A stretch of DNA of 64,000 nucleotides from assembly GCF_006546825.1 (NCBI RefSeq), contig NZ_VICC01000011.1:32168-96167 (forward strand), written 5' to 3'. Position numbers and translations under genes: made by a program. Positions 43,270-52,698 of this stretch are shown piece by piece; the stretch's first letter is position 1; each line of letters begins with the position of its first letter. The notes beneath the pieces are model-generated. The model was not told where the DNA came from and did no database searches. It worked only from the letters and a program-made list of their open reading frames with translations. The stretch is from Actinomyces oris. GTDB lineage: Bacteria; Actinomycetota; Actinomycetes; Actinomycetales; Actinomycetaceae.

Positions 43270-44571
43270 TCACTTCGCCTCCGCCGATGTTGAGAGGTAC
43301 CGGCGGAGGTTGGAGGTGTCCACTCGAGGGATAGCGCCGAAGGCACCGGCGAGGTAGCGGCGCTGCTTGTTCGTACCCTTGCGGTTGGAAGGGAAGTCCG
43401 CGAGCGAGAAGAGCTCACTGGCGCCGAAGGGGGACTTCTCCGTCAGCCACACCTCGCCTGCCTCCAGGAGCTGGACGGGGGAATTGTCCAGGAGCGCCGT
43501 GTCATGGGTCGTGAAGAGGATCTGAGCGCCCAGGGTATTGAGGTCCGGATCCTTGAACATGTCCACCAGCGTGGCGGTCAGCGTCGGATGGAGACTCGCA
43601 TCGAGCTCGTCAATGCACAGCACCTGTCCTAGTCGCAAGGCGTCGATGGCGGGACCGACGGTTGCCAACCAGGTGAGAGTTCCTTGACTCTGCTGATCAA
43701 TATTCAATCGATACTCCTCCCCATTGGCCCCACGGTGCCGGAAGACGAGGTGCCGCTGGAGCTCCTTGAGCACCTCAGGGGGAACCTCAGGCTCCTCGTC
43801 CTCACTCCAGGGAAGAAGACGCAGGAGATCAAGCACCTTCTGAGGAACCTCTTGCTCCTCGAGTTCGAGTCCGACGACACCTAGGTCGGCAGCCTGAGCA
43901 AAGGAGTTCGCAATAGCAGTCCACTGCTCGGGGTCCTCTGCGAGACGACTCATCACCCACCGCAGACGCGAACTGCGCTCCTCATCACTGTGGTGGATGA
44001 AGCGCATGGATCGCAGGCTGCGCGCGATCGGGGCGAGCGTGGTGTGCTCGTACCTCAGAGCCACGGCGAGAAAGAGGTCCTTGGGCGTCGTAATCCGACC
44101 GACCTCGATCGTGGCGCCCTTGAGGGTGGCACCAGCCTCGATCGCGGGCTTGTCATCCTCGGGCCCCTGGGTGCGCACGAAGACCTTGCGCCAGCGCTGT
44201 CCCGCAGCCCAGAGCTCCTCACGCGAGATTCCCCAGCGATGCGCCTCGACACTGTAGCTGTAGCGCTCGTTGTCGTGAGTGAAACCGACGGTAAAGCGGG
44301 ACGGCTGTGCCGCGTGATCGCGATCGAGATTGAAGGGCTGATACAGGATGTCCCGCTGACCCCCGATGGCGTGGTGGAGGCAGTCAAGCGCATCCAGGAG
44401 GGTCGACTTACCTGAAGCGTTAGCGCCGAAGATCGCCGCCACACGCCACGTCTGCTCCTGCCAGGAGGAGCCGCCGCGCGGCGTCAGAGTCTTAAGCGAC
44501 CCCCGAGTGAAATCGAGGGTCACCTCCTCTGCGTAGCAGCAGTAGTTCGCCACGGTGAAGTCCAGCAACAT
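43270..44571 (-). CDS. AAA/ABC-type ATPase, RloA-like
   Basis: This 433-residue ATPase of the ATP-binding AAA15/AAA21 (OLD-like) class has MLLDFTVANYCCYAEEV at the N-terminus, Walker A GANASGKST (49-57), an ABC-like signature region near QQSQGTLTWLATVG, Walker B VLCIDELDASLHP (317-329) and the TTHDTALLD H-switch. No nuclease domain is fused; the RloB-like partner downstream would supply it. The composition looks less GC-rich than in the neighbouring housekeeping genes, which hints at transfer. The start at 44571 has only a weak ribosome site; an upstream in-frame ATG at 44625 is the alternative. Confidence 0.85.
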   Translation of the reverse strand: MLLDFTVANYCCYAEEVTLDFTRGSLKTLTPRGGSSWQEQTWRVAAIFGANASGKSTLLDALDCLHHAIGGQRDILYQPFNLDRDHAAQPSRFTVGFTHDNERYSYSVEAHRWGISREELWAAGQRWRKVFVRTQGPEDDKPAIEAGATLKGATIEVGRITTPKDLFLAVALRYEHTTLAPIARSLRSMRFIHHSDEERSSRLRWVMSRLAEDPEQWTAIANSFAQAADLGVVGLELEEQEVPQKVLDLLRLLPWSEDEEPEVPPEVLKELQRHLVFRHRGANGEEYRLNIDQQSQGTLTWLATVGPAIDALRLGQVLCIDELDASLHPTLTATLVDMFKDPDLNTLGAQILFTTHDTALLDNSPVQLLEAGEVWLTEKSPFGASELFSLADFPSNRKGTNKQRRYLAGAFGAIPRVDTSNLRRYLSTSAEAK

Positions 44572-44690
44572 ACCGCCACCGTAGTGCGAACAACTCGTTT
44601 TGGGAAGTTTTTTCCCAAAACTCAAAGTTCATAGCCCTGACCTCACCATTCGAGCGCCGAGATCGAGCCCCACAGGCCTGCCACGGCAAG

Positions 44691-44739
44691 GCGCTGGCCG
44701 GTCATTGCCTGCCCGGAGGCGGCAGTGACCGGCCAGCGC
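44691..44739 (-). terminator. Hairpin terminator after lysS
   Basis: A perfect 14-bp stem (44691-44704 with 44726-44739) has a 21-nt loop containing a second small stem. It lies 25 bp beyond the lysS stop and isolates it from the RloAB-like pair. Confidence 0.75.
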
Positions 44740-44764
44740 TAAGGCCGCGGAGGCGGAGTAGGGC

Positions 44765-46453
44765 TCAGCCCCGCTTGACCAGCGGGAAGGTGATGGTTTC
44801 GCGGATGCCCTGGCCGGTGAGCACCATGAGGAGTCGGTCGATGCCCATGCCCATGCCGCCGCTGGGCGGGAAGCCCTGTTCCATGGCCACCAGGAAGTCC
44901 TCGTCCAGGATCATGGCCTCGGGGTCGCCCTTGGCGGCCGCCAGTGCCTGGTCCTCGAAGCGCTCGCGCTGGACCACGGGGTCGGCGAGCTCGGAGTAGG
45001 CGGTGGCGGTCTCGAAGCCGCGCACGTAGAGGTCCCACTTCTCGGTCAGGCCCGGCTTGCTGCGGTGGTAGCGGGTCAGCGGCGAGGTGTCCTCGGGGAA
45101 GTCGTAGACGAAGGTGGGCGCCCACAGCTTGTTGCCGACGAGCTCCTCGAAGATGTCCTCCACGACCTTGCCGGCCACGGCGTAGTCGTCGATCTCCAGG
45201 CCGATCTTCTCGGCATAGGCGACCAGCTGCTCGCGCGGGGTCTCCACGGTGATCTCCTCACCGAGGGCCTCGGAGACGGAGGTGTAGAGGTCGATCTTGT
45301 CCCACTCGCCCGACAGGTCGTACTCGGTGCCGTCGGCCAGCGTGACGACCTCCCGGCCCTCGGGCAGGTCGAAGGCGTCCCGGGCCGCCTGCTGGACGAG
45401 GTTGCGGGTCAGCTCGGCCATGCCGTCGTAGTCGGAGTAGGCCTCGTAGGCCTCCAGGGCCGTGAACTCCGGGGAGTGGGAGGAGTCGGCGCCCTCGTTG
45501 CGGAAGTTGCGGTTGATCTCGAAGACGCGGTCGACGCCGCCGACCACGGCGCGCTTGAGGTAGATCTCCGTGGCGATGCGCAGGTAGAGATCCATGTCGA
45601 AGGCGTTCATGTGGGTGATGAACGGGCGCGCGGCCGCCCCGCCGTGAATGACCTGCAGCATGGGGGTCTCCAGCTCCAGGTAGTCGCGGCGGAAGAAGTT
45701 CTCGCGGATGGAGCGCACGACGGCGGCGCGGGTGCGCACCATGTCGCGGGCGGCGGGCCGGGTGAGCAGGTCGAGCTCACGACGGCGCACGCGCTGCTCC
45801 TCCGAGAGCGTCACCGCCTCGCCGGCCTCGTTGGTCCAGGTCTTGGGCAGGGGGCGCAGCGCCTTGGAGGCGATCCGCCAGGCGGGGACCTCGACGTCGT
45901 CGTCCCCGGCGGAAGAGGCCTCGGCGCCCTCACGCAGGACCGGCTCGGCCATGACGGACAGCTCGCCGCGGCGCGAGGAGATGACGCGGCCGTGGACGAA
46001 GAGGTGGTCGCCCAGGTCGACGTCGGCCTTGAAGGCCGCGAGCGCGGTGTGGCCCTCGGCGGGCAGGGCCTTGGCCGAGAGCATGGCCTGCAGGGTGGTG
46101 CCGGCACCGTCCTGGAGGGTGACGAAGCACAGGCGGCCGGTGTTGCGTAGGAAGACGACGCGGCCGGCGACGCCGACGACGTCGTCGGTCTCTTCCCCGG
46201 CCTCGAGGTGGGCGTAGCCCTCGCGCACGGCGGCGATGGTGGTGGTGACGGGCACGGACACCGGGTAGGGGTCCCAGCCCTCACTGCGCAGGCGCTCGCG
46301 CTTGCCGGCGCGGACCTCGAACTGCTCGCCCGGGCCCGGGTCGGCCTTGGGCTGCTTGGGCTGGGCCGATGAATCGTCTGCAGACTTCGGCGACTGGGTG
46401 CCGGCGGCGTCGGTGGCGGTCGGGTCGGGGCTGGGGGTGCTCTCGTCTGTCAC
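44765..46453 (-). CDS. lysS: Lysyl-tRNA synthetase (class II)
   Basis: LysS attaches lysine to tRNA-Lys. The 562-residue protein has a disordered acidic N-terminal extension (about 55 residues), the OB-fold anticodon domain ([23 protein letters not shown]), then the class II core: motif 1 around [15 protein letters not shown], motif 2 [20 protein letters not shown] and motif 3 [12 protein letters not shown]. The GTG at 46453 is chosen because TAGACT stands seven bases upstream with no ribosome site, the leaderless pattern. panD and panC lie upstream on the same strand. Confidence 0.95.
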   Translation of the reverse strand: MTDESTPSPDPTATDAAGTQSPKSADDSSAQPKQPKADPGPGEQFEVRAGKRERLRSEGWDPYPVSVPVTTTIAAVREGYAHLEAGEETDDVVGVAGRVVFLRNTGRLCFVTLQDGAGTTLQAMLSAKALPAEGHTALAAFKADVDLGDHLFVHGRVISSRRGELSVMAEPVLREGAEASSAGDDDVEVPAWRIASKALRPLPKTWTNEAGEAVTLSEEQRVRRRELDLLTRPAARDMVRTRAAVVRSIRENFFRRDYLELETPMLQVIHGGAAARPFITHMNAFDMDLYLRIATEIYLKRAVVGGVDRVFEINRNFRNEGADSSHSPEFTALEAYEAYSDYDGMAELTRNLVQQAARDAFDLPEGREVVTLADGTEYDLSGEWDKIDLYTSVSEALGEEITVETPREQLVAYAEKIGLEIDDYAVAGKVVEDIFEELVGNKLWAPTFVYDFPEDTSPLTRYHRSKPGLTEKWDLYVRGFETATAYSELADPVVQRERFEDQALAAAKGDPEAMILDEDFLVAMEQGFPPSGGMGMGIDRLLMVLTGQGIRETITFPLVKRG

Positions 46454-46460
46454 GTGAAGG

Positions 46461-46466
46461 AGTCTA
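46461..46466 (-). promoter_or_regulatory. -10 box of probable leaderless lysS transcript
   Basis: Minus-strand TAGACT, a 7-nt spacer, then the GTG at 46453. Confidence 0.5.
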
Positions 46467-46556
46467 ACGGCGCCCGCCCTCCCCGGACGCCCCCTGGGTC
46501 CCGACGATGCCCGATCCACATCCGATCCTGGTCACACCGGGCGGCGGTTCCTCCGG

Positions 46557-46682
46557 TCAGATCCAGGTGGGCACGACGGCGGCCCCGGTCACGACTTCCT
46601 CTCCCTTCCGGCTGCGGCGCACGGACACGCAGTACTCGGCCGGGAACCAGGCGGGGCCCAGGGCCTCGCCCTTGACCGGCAC
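46557..46682 (-). CDS. Short hypothetical frame downstream of panD
   Basis: A 41-codon frame from a GTG reads MPVKGEALGPAWFPAEYCV and then a basic segment ending VVPTWI. The composition looks protein-like rather than random GC-rich shadow, and the frame is open back into panD. There is no ribosome site. It could be a small gene translated after panD or a relic of one. I do not recognise it. Confidence 0.3.
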   Translation of the reverse strand: MPVKGEALGPAWFPAEYCVSVRRSRKGEEVVTGAAVVPTWI

Positions 46683-46702
46683 CCGGCTCAGGCGCGGCGC
46701 GG

Positions 46703-47158
46703 TTAGGCGCGGGCCTCGGCCAGGGGGATCCCGGTGGGCCGCAGGCCCTGGAGGCGGGCGACGTCGGAGTCGGCCGGGATCTGGCCGGGGTCGGTGCCCC
46801 GCTCCACGATCCGGTTGGCCTCGTCGACGAAGACGACCCGGGGCAGGTAGGTGCGGGCCTCGGCGTCGGACATCTGGGAGTAGGCGATGAGGATGACAAC
46901 ATCACCGGGGCTGACCAGGTGGGCGGCGGCGCCGTTGACGCAGATCTCGCCTGCGCCGCGCTCGCCGGGGATGACGTAGGTGGACAGGCGGTTGCCGTTG
47001 GTGCAGTTGCAGATGTCGACGCGCTCACCGGGCAGCAGGTCGGCCGCCTCGAGCAGGTCGATGTCCACCGTGATGGAGCCGACGTAGTCGAGGTCGGCCT
47101 GGGTCACGGTGGCGCGGTGAATCTTGGACGTCATCATCGTCCGGGTGCGGGAACTCAT
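46703..47158 (-). CDS. panD: Aspartate 1-decarboxylase
   Basis: PanD makes beta-alanine from aspartate for pantothenate. The 151-residue proenzyme carries the self-cleavage site Gly27-Ser28 in [13 protein letters not shown], where Ser becomes the pyruvoyl cofactor. [27 protein letters not shown] and VILIAYSQM follow as in all family members. The C-terminal 20-residue tail is a mild extension. The ATG at 47158 aligns with E. coli PanD and has TACGCT eight bases upstream. ATGs at 47137 and 47134 would also keep the cleavage site. It is the pathway partner of panC 300 bp away. Confidence 0.94.
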   Translation of the reverse strand: MSSRTRTMMTSKIHRATVTQADLDYVGSITVDIDLLEAADLLPGERVDICNCTNGNRLSTYVIPGERGAGEICVNGAAAHLVSPGDVVILIAYSQMSDAEARTYLPRVVFVDEANRIVERGTDPGQIPADSDVARLQGLRPTGIPLAEARA

Positions 47159-47166
47159 CGCCGCAC

Positions 47167-47172
47167 AGCGTA
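47167..47172 (-). promoter_or_regulatory. -10 box of probable leaderless panD transcript
   Basis: Minus-strand TACGCT, an 8-nt spacer, then the ATG at 47158; no ribosome site. Confidence 0.45.
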
Positions 47173-47377
47173 GACGGCGCCGGGCCCGGCGCACTGTACG
47201 GTGCGGCACAGGGTGAGCGACCTGACAGGCTGGGCTCATCGGCGCGCTCAGGGCGGGCACGCGCGAGACGCTCAGGGCTGTGCGGAGCCGCGCCGGCCCG
47301 CTAGCTGTCGAGAACACCCCATAGGGCGCAGGGTCTGTCGCTCGAGGGTGCGTCCTCGGGGACGCGTGTGCGTTCTC

Positions 47378-47417
47378 GCGCGGGGCCGAACCCGGTTCAC
47401 GGCGACTGGCCCCGCGC
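47378..47417 (-). terminator. Stem-loop after panC
   Basis: A perfect 10-bp stem GCGCGGGGCC (47378-47387) with its complement at 47408-47417 and a 20-nt loop lies 48 bp past the panC stop. Confidence 0.55.
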
Positions 47418-47465
47418 AAGCACCCGGGCGAGCCGGGCCCCCAGAGCGAGCCTGAGCGGCCGGAC

Positions 47466-48470
47466 TCAGGGGCGCAGGTCGATGAGGGTGTTGTCGATGA
47501 GGCGGGTGGTGCCCACGCGCGCGGCAACAGCCAGCAGCCCCACGGCGGGCAGCCCCTCCCCCTTGTCCTCCCCCGCAGGCTCACTGCGCGGCAGGCCGAG
47601 GCCGGCGCCCGCCAGGTCCTCGAAGCTGTCCGGGGCGACGAGGGCCACGTAGTCGATCTCAACACCGTCGGCCGCCTCCAGGGAGGCCAGGGCGGCCTGG
47701 CGGATGGCGGCGGGGTCGGGCCGGGTGCCGGTGACCTGCGCGGCGGCGTCCCGGCCGGCCTGGAGTGCGCGGGACAGGGCCAAGGCCTGGTGGCGCTGCT
47801 CGGGGCTGAGGTAGGCGTTGCGTGAGCTCATGGCCAGGCCGTCGCTCTCGCGGCGGATGTCGACCGGCACGATCTCCAGCGGGACGGCGAGGTCGCGCAC
47901 CATGGACTCGATGATCGCCAGCTGCTGGGCGTCCTTGCGGCCGAACAGCGCCCAGCGCGGGGCGGTCAGGTGCATGAGGGTGAGCACCACCTGGCACACG
48001 CCGGCGAAGTGGGTGGGGCGGGTGCGGCCCTCCAGGACAGTGGCGATGGGGCCGGGGTCGATGCGCACCGCCGGCTGCCCGGAGGGATAGATGACCTCCG
48101 GGGTGGGGGCGAAGACGATGAGCCGTCCCACACCGAGGGTGCCGTCGGCGCCGGTGAGGGTGCGGGCCAGTCCGGCCAGGTCGCCCTCGAGGTCGCGCGG
48201 GTAGGCGTCGAGGTCCTCGGTGGGGGCGAACTGCAGGGGGTTGACGAAGATGGTGACCACGACGGTGCCGGTCGGCCCGACGCGCCGGGCGGCCTCGCGC
48301 ACGAGGTCGAAGTGGCCCTCGTGGAGGGCGCCCATCGTCATGACGACCGCCCGGGGGTCCGGGGCCTCGGCCAGGGCGGCGGCGAGGTCGGCGCGGCTGC
48401 GGGCGAGGACGGTTGCGGCGCCGGCGGATCGGGGGGCGGGAACAGGCGTCGGTGCGGGTTCAGTGCTCAC
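47466..48470 (-). CDS. panC: Pantothenate synthetase
   Basis: PanC joins pantoate and beta-alanine with ATP. The 334-residue protein has the nucleotidyltransferase motif [10 protein letters not shown] (44-53), [37 protein letters not shown], and the KMSKS-like MSSRNAYL. The C-terminal part contains a short Glu/Gly insert (around [11 protein letters not shown]). The GTG at 48470 follows TAGCGT by seven bases with no ribosome site. The gene is divergent from the DUF2520 dehydrogenase, a frequent actinobacterial neighbour. Confidence 0.95.
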   Translation of the reverse strand: MSTEPAPTPVPAPRSAGAATVLARSRADLAAALAEAPDPRAVVMTMGALHEGHFDLVREAARRVGPTGTVVVTIFVNPLQFAPTEDLDAYPRDLEGDLAGLARTLTGADGTLGVGRLIVFAPTPEVIYPSGQPAVRIDPGPIATVLEGRTRPTHFAGVCQVVLTLMHLTAPRWALFGRKDAQQLAIIESMVRDLAVPLEIVPVDIRRESDGLAMSSRNAYLSPEQRHQALALSRALQAGRDAAAQVTGTRPDPAAIRQAALASLEAADGVEIDYVALVAPDSFEDLAGAGLGLPRSEPAGEDKGEGLPAVGLLAVAARVGTTRLIDNTLIDLRP

Positions 48471-48477
48471 GTGCCCC

Positions 48478-48483
48478 ACGCTA
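48478..48483 (-). promoter_or_regulatory. -10 box of probable leaderless panC transcript
   Basis: Minus-strand TAGCGT, a 7-nt spacer, then the GTG at 48470. Confidence 0.5.
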
Positions 48484-48717
48484 GTCGCCCCACCCGGGCC
48501 GGTGACCCACGCGGGAAGGTGAAAGTGTCCACGGTGGCGACTTTTCCGCGCCAAATACGAGCAACCAAGCCATCTCGATTCACGTTTCCGCAGATCACCG
48601 GGGTCGCCTTGAACGACGGGCCGCCTGCGGCCGGCTGAAAAGTCGCCAAAATTGACAGATTCGCCTTGATGGCTCACTCCAGGCCGGGGCAGGTGGCAGG
48701 CATGAGAGCATCGGGGC

Positions 48718-49686
48718 ATGAGCGACATCAATGGCACGGGCCCAGGTACAGGCGGCGAGAACGCGGACCGGGTCCCGGCCGCCCCAACTAGCCCGAGCAG
48801 GCCGGGCCGGCTGGGCGTTGGCATCATCTCCGCCGGGCGCGTCGGGGCGGTCCTGGGCTGCGCGCTGCGGGCGGTGGAGCACCAGGTCGTCGGCGTCCAC
48901 GCGGTCTCGGAGGAGTCGCGCGAGCGCGCCGAGATGCTGCTGCCCGGCGTGCCGGTCCTGGAGGTCGAGGAGATCGTCGAGCGCGCCGAGCTGGTCCTAT
49001 TGGCCGTCCCCGACGACGCCCTCGAACCGCTCGTCCAGGGCCTGGCGGACCTGGGGCGCTGGCAGCCGGGCCAGCTGGTGGCCCACACCTCGGGGCGCTA
49101 CGGCGCCGCCGTGCTCGCCCCGGCTCAGAGCTGCGGGGCGATCCCGTTGGCGATCCACCCGGCGATGACCTTCTCCGGGTTCTCCACGGATGTGGCCCGG
49201 CTCGTCGGCTGCCCGATGGCTGTGACTGCGCCCGCGGCGGTGCTGCCGATCGCGCAGGCGCTGGTGGTCGAGCTCGGCGGGGAGCCCTTCGTCCTGGAGG
49301 AGTCGGCACGCCCTGCCTACCACGCGGCCCTCGCCCACGGTGCCAACCACCTGCTAACCGTGGTGACGCAGGCCGTGCGGGTGCTGGCGGCCGCCGGGGT
49401 CGAGGACGGTGCGGCCACGCTCGGCCCCCTGCTCACGGCGGCCCTGGACCGAGCCCTGCACGAGGGCGAGGCGGGCCTGACCGGTCCGGTCTCCCGGGGC
49501 GACGCCGGAACGGTGGCCGCCCACCTGGAGGCACTCTCCACGCTGCGTGACAGCCAGGGGCGGGGCCTCGACGACGTGGTCGCCTCCTACCGGCAGCTGG
49601 CCGCGGCCACCACCGAGCGATGCGAGGCCACCGGGCGCCTGACCGCCGAGCAGGCCCTGCGCCTGCGCGACACCCTGCGCAGCTAG
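48718..49686 (+). CDS. Rossmann-fold dehydrogenase-like protein with DUF2520 domain
   Basis: This 322-residue protein has an N-terminal NAD(P)-binding Rossmann domain (LGVGIISAGRVGAVLGCALRAVEHQVVGVH, AELVLLAVPDDAL) with the loop of F420/NADP oxidoreductase-like proteins, a central PLAIHPAMTFSGFSTDVARL, and the DUF2520 helical domain. The conserved position next to panC suggests a part in pantoate supply (ketopantoate reductase-like), which is an inference from context only. The first 30 residues are a Pro/Gly-rich leader. It is convergent with the PH-domain gene ending at 49839 across a strong terminator. Confidence 0.87.
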   Translation: MSDINGTGPGTGGENADRVPAAPTSPSRPGRLGVGIISAGRVGAVLGCALRAVEHQVVGVHAVSEESRERAEMLLPGVPVLEVEEIVERAELVLLAVPDDALEPLVQGLADLGRWQPGQLVAHTSGRYGAAVLAPAQSCGAIPLAIHPAMTFSGFSTDVARLVGCPMAVTAPAAVLPIAQALVVELGGEPFVLEESARPAYHAALAHGANHLLTVVTQAVRVLAAAGVEDGAATLGPLLTAALDRALHEGEAGLTGPVSRGDAGTVAAHLEALSTLRDSQGRGLDDVVASYRQLAAATTERCEATGRLTAEQALRLRDTLRS

Positions 49687-49722
49687 GGCCTGTTGCGAAA
49701 GTGAGGTGAAGCGTACGCGTGT

Positions 49723-49782
49723 TCGTGCCTGAGGGCTCGCGTTCGTACCCTCTACCCCTCGAACGCGAGCCCTCAGGTACGA
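49723..49782. terminator. Bidirectional hairpin terminator
   Basis: A 23-bp stem (49723-49745 with 49760-49782, a single G-T pair) has a 14-nt loop between convergent genes. The edges read TTCGTGCC and GGTACGACCGCGA, recalling the TCGTAGG repeats elsewhere. Confidence 0.8.
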
Positions 49783-49838
49783 CCGCGATGTCGGCCACTG
49801 GCGAGAACCGGCCTCCGCCCGGACATACGCAACAGGAG

Positions 49839-51599
49839 CTAGCGCACTGAGGGCCCGGCAGGCTGCGTAGCGGCGACGGCGCGCGCGAGCCACCGGTCGA
49901 GCTGCTCGGCGCGGGCCCGGTGCAGCGCCCGCTGGCTGATGCGCGCCGCGAGGGCCTTGGCGTCGGCGGCATCGAGGTTGGTGATCGAGGCGGGGACCTC
50001 CTGGGCGACCATGTCGAGTCGGAGGGAGGCCAGACCCCGCCGGCGCGCCAGCGGCCCCTGGCGCACGCGCAGGGACTGGATGCGTTCGTAGGGGAAGACG
50101 GCCACTCGCCGCCGCCAGCGGCCGTGGCGGATGATGACGCAGGTGTCGGTGAGGGCGATGGCTGCGCGCCGCCAGGTCAAGGGGCGGAAGAGCCGTCCGC
50201 GGCTGCTGATGCGCACGAAGCCGCGTTCGGCCGAGCCCGCCGGGGCCTGCTGATCGCCGACGCCGTCATCGTCGCGGCCGGTGAGGGCCTGGGTGAGCAG
50301 CCTGTCGGGGTCGGGAACCCCCAGGTCGGGGACCACGAGCCACAGCGCGCGCAGGGCGGTGTCGCGCACCCCCACGGGCAGCAGCAGGTTGCCGAACTGC
50401 CGGTTCTGCCCGTCCTGGGACCGGTCCTCGCGGCCGGCCACGGTGACGTTCACCTTCCACCAGTCCTTGCCGCGCCACAGGATCGGCTGAGCGATCCCGA
50501 CGCCGTGGACCCGCCCGGGAGGCAGCGTCCGGGAGGTCTCGGAGGTGAGGCCGTAGCTCATGCGGATGCCGCTGGGGGTCGCAGCGGCCTGGAAGTTCCA
50601 GGCGCTGTTGAACTGGCTCCACACCATGGTCGCCGCCCCGATGACGATCGTGATGTAGGACGAGATGATCGTCAGCGCTTCGCCCCCGGTCATGGAGTCC
50701 GAGATGACGAGGAGGATCCCTACCGATAGCATGCCGATGACCGCCAGCCCGAGCACATAGACCGAGGAGCTGCGCAGCAGGGACCCCAGGAGGGTGGCAC
50801 CATCGACGCTGTAGAGCGGGTGCTCCTGGAAGTGGGAGGCCCGCATCGGCACGGCGCACTGTCCGGGGGCGCCCTCCGCGCCCGGCGCCCCTTCCGGCGT
50901 GAGGCCCTCGGCCCTGACGGCGGAAGCGGCATCGTCGATGCCGCCGGTGTCGTGGCCCGCTGCGCCCGCCCCGACGGCGCCACCCTCTACAGCGGGGCCG
51001 GCCAGGTCGATCTGTCCGGCGGCCAGGTCGAGGATGCGGTCGCGCAGGGTCTGAAGCTCGCGGGTGGTGAGGAATCCGATGACGACCCGTGAGTCCCGGC
51101 CCCCGGCGACCTCGACGGTCAGCTGCCCCAGACCGAAGATGCGCCCGAGTAGGGGGTGAACGACGTCGACCGACTGGATGCGCGGCAGACGGGCCGTGCG
51201 CAGCTTGCGGCTGAGGATGCCCGAGCGCAGGTAGACGCCGTCGGCATCCACGGCGTAGGCGCGCCGCCACCAGCTGAGCAGCCCGAGCCCCACCCACAGG
51301 GCGATGAACGCGATCAGGCCGAGCAGGTAATAGCCGATCCCCCCGCCGAGGGTGAAGCCGTGCTCGGAGATGAAGCGGTAGGCGCGCACCAGCTCGTCGA
51401 GGTTCTGGACCGTGACGAAGGCCAGGACACCGGTGACGATCTTCCAGCCCTCCAGCACCGGCGTGACGAAGCTGACCCGGTGCCAGGTGACATTCTCGGG
51501 CAGGGGCAGATCCCGAGAGGCGGCGGGCCCGCTCTCCCCCGCGACGTCCGTCCTTGCCTTACGGGCGGCCTCCAGCCGGCTCTCCCAGCTGGGGCTCAC
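49839..51599 (-). CDS. PH-domain membrane protein (YdbT-like)
   Basis: This 586-residue membrane protein has repeated bacterial PH (bPH_2, DUF304) domains. The first follows two helices (WKIVTGVLAFVTVQNL, YYLLGLIAFIALWVGLGLLSWW) and reads YAVDADGVYLRSGILSRKLRTARLPRIQSVDVVHPLLGRIFGLGQLTVEVAG. Similar R-V-x-I-Q-x-V-x-V segments return near RVHGVGIAQPILW and ERIQSLRVRQGPLARRRGLASL. A Gly/Ala-rich loop interrupts the first unit. The GTG overlaps the stop of the upstream PH protein. The pair corresponds to YdbS/YdbT of Bacillus, whose role includes resistance to heterologous antimicrobial peptides; that role is not shown here. Confidence 0.85.
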   Translation of the reverse strand: MSPSWESRLEAARKARTDVAGESGPAASRDLPLPENVTWHRVSFVTPVLEGWKIVTGVLAFVTVQNLDELVRAYRFISEHGFTLGGGIGYYLLGLIAFIALWVGLGLLSWWRRAYAVDADGVYLRSGILSRKLRTARLPRIQSVDVVHPLLGRIFGLGQLTVEVAGGRDSRVVIGFLTTRELQTLRDRILDLAAGQIDLAGPAVEGGAVGAGAAGHDTGGIDDAASAVRAEGLTPEGAPGAEGAPGQCAVPMRASHFQEHPLYSVDGATLLGSLLRSSSVYVLGLAVIGMLSVGILLVISDSMTGGEALTIISSYITIVIGAATMVWSQFNSAWNFQAAATPSGIRMSYGLTSETSRTLPPGRVHGVGIAQPILWRGKDWWKVNVTVAGREDRSQDGQNRQFGNLLLPVGVRDTALRALWLVVPDLGVPDPDRLLTQALTGRDDDGVGDQQAPAGSAERGFVRISSRGRLFRPLTWRRAAIALTDTCVIIRHGRWRRRVAVFPYERIQSLRVRQGPLARRRGLASLRLDMVAQEVPASITNLDAADAKALAARISQRALHRARAEQLDRWLARAVAATQPAGPSVR

Positions 51600-52201
51600 A
51601 GCCCGGCCATCCTCTCCTCACCGCGCTGGGACAGGACCTGGCGCAGGCGCTCGGCCTCGGCCACCGGTAGCCCGTTGATCGTGGCGTCGGTGCTGGCCGA
51701 GGCCGTGTGGAGCTTGACCTCGGCGATGCCCAGCCAGCGGGCCAGCGGCCCCTGGGAGGTGTCCACGAACTGCATGCGCCCGTAGGGGGTGACGGTGATG
51801 GAGCGGAACATGACGCCGTGGCGCCACAGGAGGTGGTTGTCGGCCAGGGCGTAGCCCATGGCCCGTACCTGGCGCGGAATGAGCCAGAGCTGCCAGAGGA
51901 ACAGCGCCGCGAAGACCCCCGCCGGGATGAAGTATCCGGAGGAGACGAGCACCCCGGGGATGGCGAAGCCGATGATGACGACGGCGCAGAAGAGACCGAC
52001 CCCCAGGATGCGGGCGGTGATGAGGCGGTGGGAGACCGGGTGGAAGACGACGCCGTCGGGGGCGAAGGGGTCGGCGCCGGCGGGTGGTCGCGTGGCCGGC
52101 TCACCGGCGCGGCCGGGTGCCGAGGCTGGGCCAGCGGGGGCAGCAGGTGCGGCGGGGCCGGTACCGGGCATCGCACCGGGACCTGTTCCGGGACTGGTCA
52201 T
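51596..52201 (-). CDS. PH-domain membrane protein (YdbS-like)
   Basis: This 201-residue protein has a Pro/Ala/Gly-rich N-terminus (about 45 residues), two membrane helices (ITARILGVGLFCAVVIIGFAIPGVLV, YFIPAGVFAALFLWQLWLI) and one PH domain with GYALADNHLLWRHGVMFRSITVTPYGRMQFVDTSQGPLARWLGIAEVKLHTASA, the classic DUF304 core. The start ATG at 52201 overlaps the DUF3180 gene stop. It lies between DUF3180 and the larger PH protein in the folate-linked operon, an arrangement common in actinobacteria. Confidence 0.88.
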   Translation of the reverse strand: MTSPGTGPGAMPGTGPAAPAAPAGPASAPGRAGEPATRPPAGADPFAPDGVVFHPVSHRLITARILGVGLFCAVVIIGFAIPGVLVSSGYFIPAGVFAALFLWQLWLIPRQVRAMGYALADNHLLWRHGVMFRSITVTPYGRMQFVDTSQGPLARWLGIAEVKLHTASASTDATINGLPVAEAERLRQVLSQRGEERMAGL

Positions 52202-52698
52202 GCGGGGGCTCCTGGTCCTTCGGGGGCCCGCCCGGCGGGACCGGCCGAGCCGTCGTCGTCGCCGTCACCGGAGATGGAGCACCACTGCTCGACGACGAAG
52301 CCGACGACGCACCACACGAGGCAGGCGATCAGGCAGCCGGTCGAGGTCCAGGCCAGGTGGGTCATGGCCGGCGAGCGCGGCGTCACCAGCGCCAGGATGA
52401 TCCCGCCGCCGTAGACGCCGCCGAGCACCGCCCCCACGATGGCGGAGGCCTGGGCGGCGGCCGCCGTGGTGGCGGCACCGGTCGGGGTGATCCAGGTGCG
52501 CTCGCGCGCACGCAGCCGCCTGACCGCCAGACCTGCCACCAGGACGATGCCCGCAATGACCAGCGCGGTCACCGCCCCCCAGGGGGAGAGGACCGGGACC
52601 CAGCCGACGTGGCGCAGCAGGAGGTCACCGACCACCCAGGAGGTCACCGCGGCGGCGATGAACCAGGTGACGGCGCTGGTCCAGCGGGTGCGCCGCAT
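52198..52698 (-). CDS. DUF3180 membrane protein
   Basis: This 166-residue protein has four predicted helices (TWFIAAAVTSWVVGDLLL, PWGAVTALVIAGIVLVAGLAV, SAIVGAVLGGVYGGGIILALV, STGCLIACLVWCVVGFVV). It is a DUF3180 family protein almost always found just after folK in actinobacteria. Function is unknown. The ATG at 52698 shares a base with the folB-folK stop, and its own stop overlaps the next gene, so it is in the same operon. Confidence 0.88.
   Translation of the reverse strand: MRRTRWTSAVTWFIAAAVTSWVVGDLLLRHVGWVPVLSPWGAVTALVIAGIVLVAGLAVRRLRARERTWITPTGAATTAAAAQASAIVGAVLGGVYGGGIILALVTPRSPAMTHLAWTSTGCLIACLVWCVVGFVVEQWCSISGDGDDDGSAGPAGRAPEGPGAPA

Larger units (their letters stand above)
47159..47465 (-). 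other. Intergenic region between panC and panD
   Basis: It contains the panD -10 (47167-47172), the stem-loop at 47378-47417 and a short dyad with GCGTCC/GGACGC near 47350-47365. No gene was found. Confidence 0.5.
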
